64,000 nt of DNA from Zygotorulaspora mrakii (lineage: Eukaryota > Ascomycota > Saccharomycetes > Saccharomycetales > Saccharomycetaceae), in the NCBI RefSeq assembly GCF_013402915.1, contig NC_050724.1:496001-560000 (forward strand). Direction: 5' to 3'. The notes under the pieces were generated by a model. It saw only the letters and a list, made by a program, of their open reading frames with translations, did no database searches and was not told the origin of the DNA. Numbering within the stretch: the first letter of the stretch is position 1; each line of letters opens with the position of its first letter. This document shows, piece after piece, positions 59,985-64,000 of this stretch. The position numbers were made by a program, and so were the translations under genes.

Positions 59985-61550
59985 ATGTCTGTTCCAGTAT
60001 TAAAAGTATCATCAAGCTCTGGACTATCGCAAGCTAGCATAGACAAATGCTTGTCGATTGAGAGCAAATTTGCCAAAGCGTTTGGTGCCAAGCCTGACTT
60101 CATCTCTCGCTCTCCCGGTAGAGTCAACCTGATCGGTGAACACATCGATTACTGTGACTTTTCAGTGTTGCCAATGGCCATTGACGTGGACATGCTGTGT
60201 GCTGTCAAGGTGGTGAAGAGCTCCGGTAAGATTTCTCTTTCGAATGACGACTCCAGGTTCGGCAACAGGGACATTGAGTTGCCCAAAGACGGCTCTTTCG
60301 TTGCAATTGACCCTTCGGTGTCTGACTGGTCCAACTACTTCAAATGTGGTTTACATGTCGCACACTCGTATTTGAAACAGGTCGCGCCTGATAGATTCGA
60401 AAAGGCTCCTTTGACAGGGTTGGAGGTCTTCTGCCAAGGTAACGTGCCAACAGGTGGTGGTCTATCCTCTTCTGCCGCCTTTATTTGTGCCACAGCGTTG
60501 GCAGTCGTCAGAGCAAACATGGGTGCCGGCTACAGTATGTCTCAACAAGATCTAACAAAGATTACTGTTGTCGCTGAGCATTATCTTGGTGTCAACAACG
60601 GTGGTATGGATCAAGCAGCTTCTGTCTGCGGTAAGGATGACCATGCCTTGTATGTTGAGTTCAAGCCGGAATTGAAGGCTACTGCGTTCAAATTCCCAAA
60701 ATTGAAGTCGCATGAGATCAAATTTGTTATTGCTAATACCTTGGTGGTTGCCAATAAGTACGAAACTGCCCCAACAAACTACAATTTGAGAGTTGTTGAA
60801 GTCACCATTGCTGCAAATGTTTTGGCAGCAAAGTACGGCGTTTCCCTGAAGAACCCTCACAAGATTTCCGGAGACGAAGACACTGCTAAAGGTAACTTGA
60901 GAGATTTCATGAATGCTTATTTTGCCAAGTACCAAAATGCCACAGCTCCTTGGGACGGTGGTATCGATACTGGTATCGAATACTTGACAGCAATGTTGAA
61001 ATTGGTCGAAGAGACTTTGGGATCAAAGCCTGAAGGTTTCACTGTTCATGAAGCCGCAACTGCTCTAAACATTTCTGATGAAGAGTTTGCCAGGGAATAC
61101 TTATCAATCTTCCCTGTGAGATTTGATACTTTGAAACTTTACCAAAGAGCAAAACACGTTTACTCTGAAGCTTTGAGAGTGCTAAGAGCGTTGAGACTAA
61201 TGACCAGTTCAACTCAATTCAGTTCTGACGATGAGTTCTTTGAACAATTTGGTGCTTTAATGAATGAATCACAAGAATCCTGTGACAAGTTGTACAACTG
61301 TTCTTGTCCAGAGACTGATCAAATCTGTACTATTGCTCTAGCAAATGGCGCTTTTGGTTCAAGACTTACTGGTGCCGGTTTCGGTGGTAGTACCGTGAGT
61401 CTTGTCCACGGTAGTGATGTTGAGAAGGTTAAAAAAGCATTGATCGACAAATTTTACAAAGTTAAATATCCAAACATCACCAAGGAACAACTAGATGAAG
61501 CAATTATTGTTTCTAAACCAACAGCAGGAAGTTGCCTGTACGAATTATGA
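59985..61550 (+). CDS. GAL1: Galactokinase Gal1
   Basis: A 521-residue GHMP kinase that phosphorylates alpha-galactose (S. cerevisiae Gal1 has 528). The galactokinase signature [12 protein letters not shown] lies at 45-56, the ATP-binding motif 2 [12 protein letters not shown] at 155-166, and motif 3 in [13 protein letters not shown] near 460-472. The SSSAA stretch retains the two residues whose absence makes S. cerevisiae Gal3 inactive as a kinase, so this should be an active enzyme. As the only family member in the window it may also act as the Gal80-relieving sensor, as in Kluyveromyces lactis; that is inference. It is convergent with GAL7. Confidence 0.97.
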   Translation: MSVPVLKVSSSSGLSQASIDKCLSIESKFAKAFGAKPDFISRSPGRVNLIGEHIDYCDFSVLPMAIDVDMLCAVKVVKSSGKISLSNDDSRFGNRDIELPKDGSFVAIDPSVSDWSNYFKCGLHVAHSYLKQVAPDRFEKAPLTGLEVFCQGNVPTGGGLSSSAAFICATALAVVRANMGAGYSMSQQDLTKITVVAEHYLGVNNGGMDQAASVCGKDDHALYVEFKPELKATAFKFPKLKSHEIKFVIANTLVVANKYETAPTNYNLRVVEVTIAANVLAAKYGVSLKNPHKISGDEDTAKGNLRDFMNAYFAKYQNATAPWDGGIDTGIEYLTAMLKLVEETLGSKPEGFTVHEAATALNISDEEFAREYLSIFPVRFDTLKLYQRAKHVYSEALRVLRALRLMTSSTQFSSDDEFFEQFGALMNESQESCDKLYNCSCPETDQICTIALANGAFGSRLTGAGFGGSTVSLVHGSDVEKVKKALIDKFYKVKYPNITKEQLDEAIIVSKPTAGSCLYEL

Positions 61551-61954
61551 GTCATGACCCATTTAAAGAATCTTTTTATATTATATATATATGCTGTTTT
61601 TTATTATTGTAGTCTTTTGATATAGCAAGTAAAGAAAATTCTGATGTCCTTTGTTCAATACTTCGACAGTAGTAGTACTTAATCGTATTTCTTTATTGTG
61701 TTTTGTCATCAATATAACAATAAAGAGTCATGATAAAAGTTTGCGAAAATAGTCAATCTCATTGAAAAGTACTTTGCCAGCTACCCGTTCACTTTGTTTT
61801 CTCACATGATGCCTGTGTTAATGCGGCAACCTTTTCATTTGATGCCATCAAGCTCCACTGAAACTGATTCAACAAAAAAACATTAAAATAAAAATCATAC
61901 ACACATATATTTCATTTACAAAGAGTGAGATTCAAAAGTGTAAGCGAACCAACA
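61551..61954. other. GAL1-GAL7 convergent terminator region
   Basis: 404 bp, AT-rich, with TATATATATA-type efficiency elements near 61580 serving 3' ends of both genes. No gene is seen. Confidence 0.55.
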
Positions 61955-63049
61955 CTAAAGCTTTTCCAGATAGTGAACTTCGCCATCTAGCTTTCTCAAT
62001 CTGTCAGCTGCTTGTTCAGCGGTCAAATCTCTTTGAGGTTCACCCAATAGCTCGAAACCGACCAGGAACTTTCTGACTGTGGCAGAACGTAACAATGGTG
62101 GATAGAAATGCATGTGATACCAACTGTTGTCAAGTTCCTCACCAACAGCATTCAATGGAGCTTGGTGCAAACCCATAGAGTAAGGGAAACTTGTTTCGAA
62201 AAGGTTATCATATTTGGTAGTTAGCCCCTTCATAATTGAGGCTAAATCTTTCTTTTGAGCATCATTGAATTTATCAACGGACGCAATCTTCTTCTTGGAA
62301 ACAATCATTGTCTCAAAAGGCCAGACAGCCCAATAAGGAACAACGACTATAAAGGTATCATTCTCAAGGACCAAACGAGATCTTTCTTCCAGTTCCAAAG
62401 CAACATAATCACCCAATAGATCAGTACCGTACTGGGATTTGTACTTCTTAAAAGACTTTAATTCTTTAGAAACTTCACTTGGAATGGCCTCCAAACACCA
62501 AGCTTGTCCATGTGGATGCAAATTTGAACATCCCATAGCAGTACCTTTGTTTTCGAAAATTTGCAGGTACTTGTATGGTTTACCTTCCGTCACAGCGTCT
62601 TTAGCTAGATTTGTGTATAAAGTTTGCCATGCTTCAACAACTTTTACCAACTCTGGAACCGTCATTTGAGGAATTGTCAAGTTGTGCTTTGGACTGAAAC
62701 AGATAACAAAACAGTTACCTCTGACTGATTCCGCTTTACACAATCTCTCCTTCAACGAGTTCCCAGTGCTCTTAGGAAGCGATGGTTGATCCAACTTGAC
62801 AGCTGCAAAATCGTTCTGGAAAATATATGTATTCTCATACACTGGATTGACTCCCCCAGTAGCTCTTTTGTTACCAGGACACAAGTAACATTTTTCGTCA
62901 TATTCAGGTGCATCATTCTTAGTTGGTGCTTCTTGTTGACCTAACCAAGGTCTCTTAGCTCTGTGAGGAGAAACAAGCACCCACGAGTCTGTCAATGGGT
63001 TGTAACGTCTATGGGAGTGGTCATCAAAGTCAAAAGCTTCAGCAGTCAT
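61955..63049 (-). CDS. GAL7: Galactose-1-phosphate uridylyltransferase Gal7
   Basis: A 364-residue HIT-superfamily transferase (S. cerevisiae Gal7 has 366) that exchanges galactose-1-P with UDP-glucose. The active-site HPHGQ is at 178-182 (CSNLHPHGQAWCLEAIP). The zinc-site CYLCPGN is at 54-60, RYNPLTDSWVLVSPHRAKRPW is in the N-terminus, and GLHQAPLNAVG and WYHMHFYPPLLRS are in the C-terminal part. Its strand places it convergent to GAL1, unlike S. cerevisiae where GAL7 and GAL10 are neighbours in tandem. Two Gal4 sites lie upstream. Confidence 0.98.
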   Translation of the reverse strand: MTAEAFDFDDHSHRRYNPLTDSWVLVSPHRAKRPWLGQQEAPTKNDAPEYDEKCYLCPGNKRATGGVNPVYENTYIFQNDFAAVKLDQPSLPKSTGNSLKERLCKAESVRGNCFVICFSPKHNLTIPQMTVPELVKVVEAWQTLYTNLAKDAVTEGKPYKYLQIFENKGTAMGCSNLHPHGQAWCLEAIPSEVSKELKSFKKYKSQYGTDLLGDYVALELEERSRLVLENDTFIVVVPYWAVWPFETMIVSKKKIASVDKFNDAQKKDLASIMKGLTTKYDNLFETSFPYSMGLHQAPLNAVGEELDNSWYHMHFYPPLLRSATVRKFLVGFELLGEPQRDLTAEQAADRLRKLDGEVHYLEKL

Positions 63050-63331
63050 TTCTTTTGTGGGAATAGGAGTGTGGAGAGTAGTTGAATCTTAATGTGTTCA
63101 ATATGATTATCTACGCAGATAGAGTAAGAGGTAAGTATATAAAATTATATAAACTATAAAAGACCCATTTATATATGTATGGGAGGTATAGCTTAAAAAG
63201 TCTTTCAACTACAATTGTAGACATCTAGGTAAACCCGCGTATCCTTCTGTTCAACATACTTCCATCATTCCAGACAATAATCATATGAGCACGCGTTCTC
63301 GTGCCTGGTCTCATTGAAGAGACGATTTCCT

Positions 63332-63348
63332 CGGAGCACAGAACTCCG
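63332..63348. promoter_or_regulatory. Gal4 site 1 upstream of GAL7
   Basis: CGGAGCACAGAACTCCG, an exact CGG-N11-CCG 283 bp from the GAL7 ATG. Confidence 0.85.
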
Positions 63349-63357
63349 CAGATCTGC

Positions 63358-63374
63358 CGGCGCGATGTTTGCCG
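63358..63374. promoter_or_regulatory. Gal4 site 2 upstream of GAL7
   Basis: CGGCGCGATGTTTGCCG, an exact CGG-N11-CCG starting 26 bp after the first site. Confidence 0.8.
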
Positions 63375-63542
63375 TTTTTGCCTCTTTTTCTTCCCCCCGC
63401 CATGAAATTGTGGAAAAAAAAACAGCGAGCAATCCACTGGCGACAATGCAGGGAGAGGAGCATTTTCTCCGTATAGTATAGAATATTGGTTGAAGTGGAA
63501 GCTACATGACCTGCTGCCGAACGATCGGTGCAGTGCTTGGTC

Positions 63543-63572
63543 GTTCTACAGAACCCCGGGGCTCTGTAGAAC
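63543..63572. repeat. 30-bp near-perfect palindrome
   Basis: GTTCTACAGA, then ACCCCGGGGC, then TCTGTAGAAC. The two arms match in 14 of 15 positions around a CCCCGGGG centre. Confidence 0.85.
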
Positions 63573-64000
63573 CAGCTTGCCGAGAGCTCTTCACGAGAAT
63601 GACTTCAAATTGAAATAGTCGATTATTGGTCAAGAGACTGGATAAGATGTAGTGGTAAAGGCGTGATAACATTCTTGTATATTTTTTGCTTAGACTTGTG
63701 GGACTCCGTCCCTTCGAGGGCTTCTTCAGTCAAATCGTGGTTACTGCGCTCGGATTTCTAGAAAAGACGTTGTTCTCCGCGCTCGTTGGATTCAAGGCCA
63801 GAGAGCATGGGATCTTGCCAATGCGTGCTCCGGTCTCTAGTACGTCACCTCCAGAACAAAGAAGTGATGAACAATTGACTCTTCCCCGGCGGAGTTGCTT
63901 CGGAAAAATATGCAGCAACCACACTAACGGTTGAATATTTTGGATGAGGGAGACTGAGAGTGCAGAGCCAGCCTTAAACGCAGATCGGCGTAGACAGTAG

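Larger units (their letters stand above)
63050..64000. other. GAL7 upstream region to window end
   Basis: 951 bp with TATATAAA-like elements close to GAL7 (63135-63175), two Gal4 sites, a CCCCGC Mig1-like box (63395-63400) and a palindrome. No gene is seen. Any gene past the window end could share this promoter. Confidence 0.55.

Overview
This window is nuclear DNA of a budding yeast (Saccharomycetaceae). It has dense intron-poor genes, S. cerevisiae-type GTATGT...TACTAAC...AG introns, a point centromere, solo LTRs and an intron-containing tRNA-Trp. Gene content interleaves two S. cerevisiae regions that are whole-genome-duplication partners: both sides of CEN9 (YIL001W-YIL008W, YIR001C-YIR004W) and both sides of CEN5 (YEL001C-YEL009C, YER002W-YER009W). 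Finding both sets on one chromosome around one centromere indicates a species that did not undergo that duplication. The galactose cluster order GAL7-GAL1-GAL10-GAL4-GAL2 matches the order described as ancestral for Torulaspora and Zygotorulaspora, so one of these genera is the best guess.

Layout. 1-11.1 kb: MPH1 (cut by the window edge), SEC3, NTF2, AIM21 and DJP1, a block inverted relative to S. cerevisiae, followed by an unrecognised gene at the inversion edge. 12-25.3 kb: TMA20, PAC2, NUG1, a solo LTR in a 2-kb gene-poor stretch, YND1, FMP52, PMI40, NOP16 and SGN1, collinear with chromosomes V and IX. 25.45-25.61 kb: a point centromere with CDEIII, an AT-rich CDEII and CDEI, on the minus strand. 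25.7-48.7 kb: IRC22, YIL001W, INP51, a small coiled-coil gene, WBP1, GIM4, YEA4, VAB2, CFD1, BET1, EPS1, a YIA6/YEA6 carrier, an orphan fragment, MIT1, GCN4 with leader uORFs, NAS2 and URM1. 48.7-50.7 kb: tRNA-Arg, a second solo LTR of the same family in opposite orientation, and tRNA-Trp. These mark the end of conserved synteny.

51-64 kb: the galactose gene cluster. It holds a Gal2-type permease (uptake), a Gal4-family Zn2Cys6 activator, Gal10 (mutarotase and UDP-galactose 4-epimerase), Gal1 (galactokinase) and Gal7 (uridylyltransferase), so uptake, the Leloir pathway and its regulator are together. CGG-N11-CCG Gal4 sites occur three times between GAL10 and GAL1, twice upstream of GAL7 and once upstream of the permease. 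The clustered Gal4 stops just after the central homology region and has no counterpart of the C-terminal activation and Gal80-binding domain, which makes it the most surprising protein here.

Four introns (TMA20, PMI40, GIM4, BET1) were resolved by hand and give products matching or close to the S. cerevisiae protein lengths. Several start codons were moved to the first true ATG, where the longest open frame begins at a non-ATG codon.
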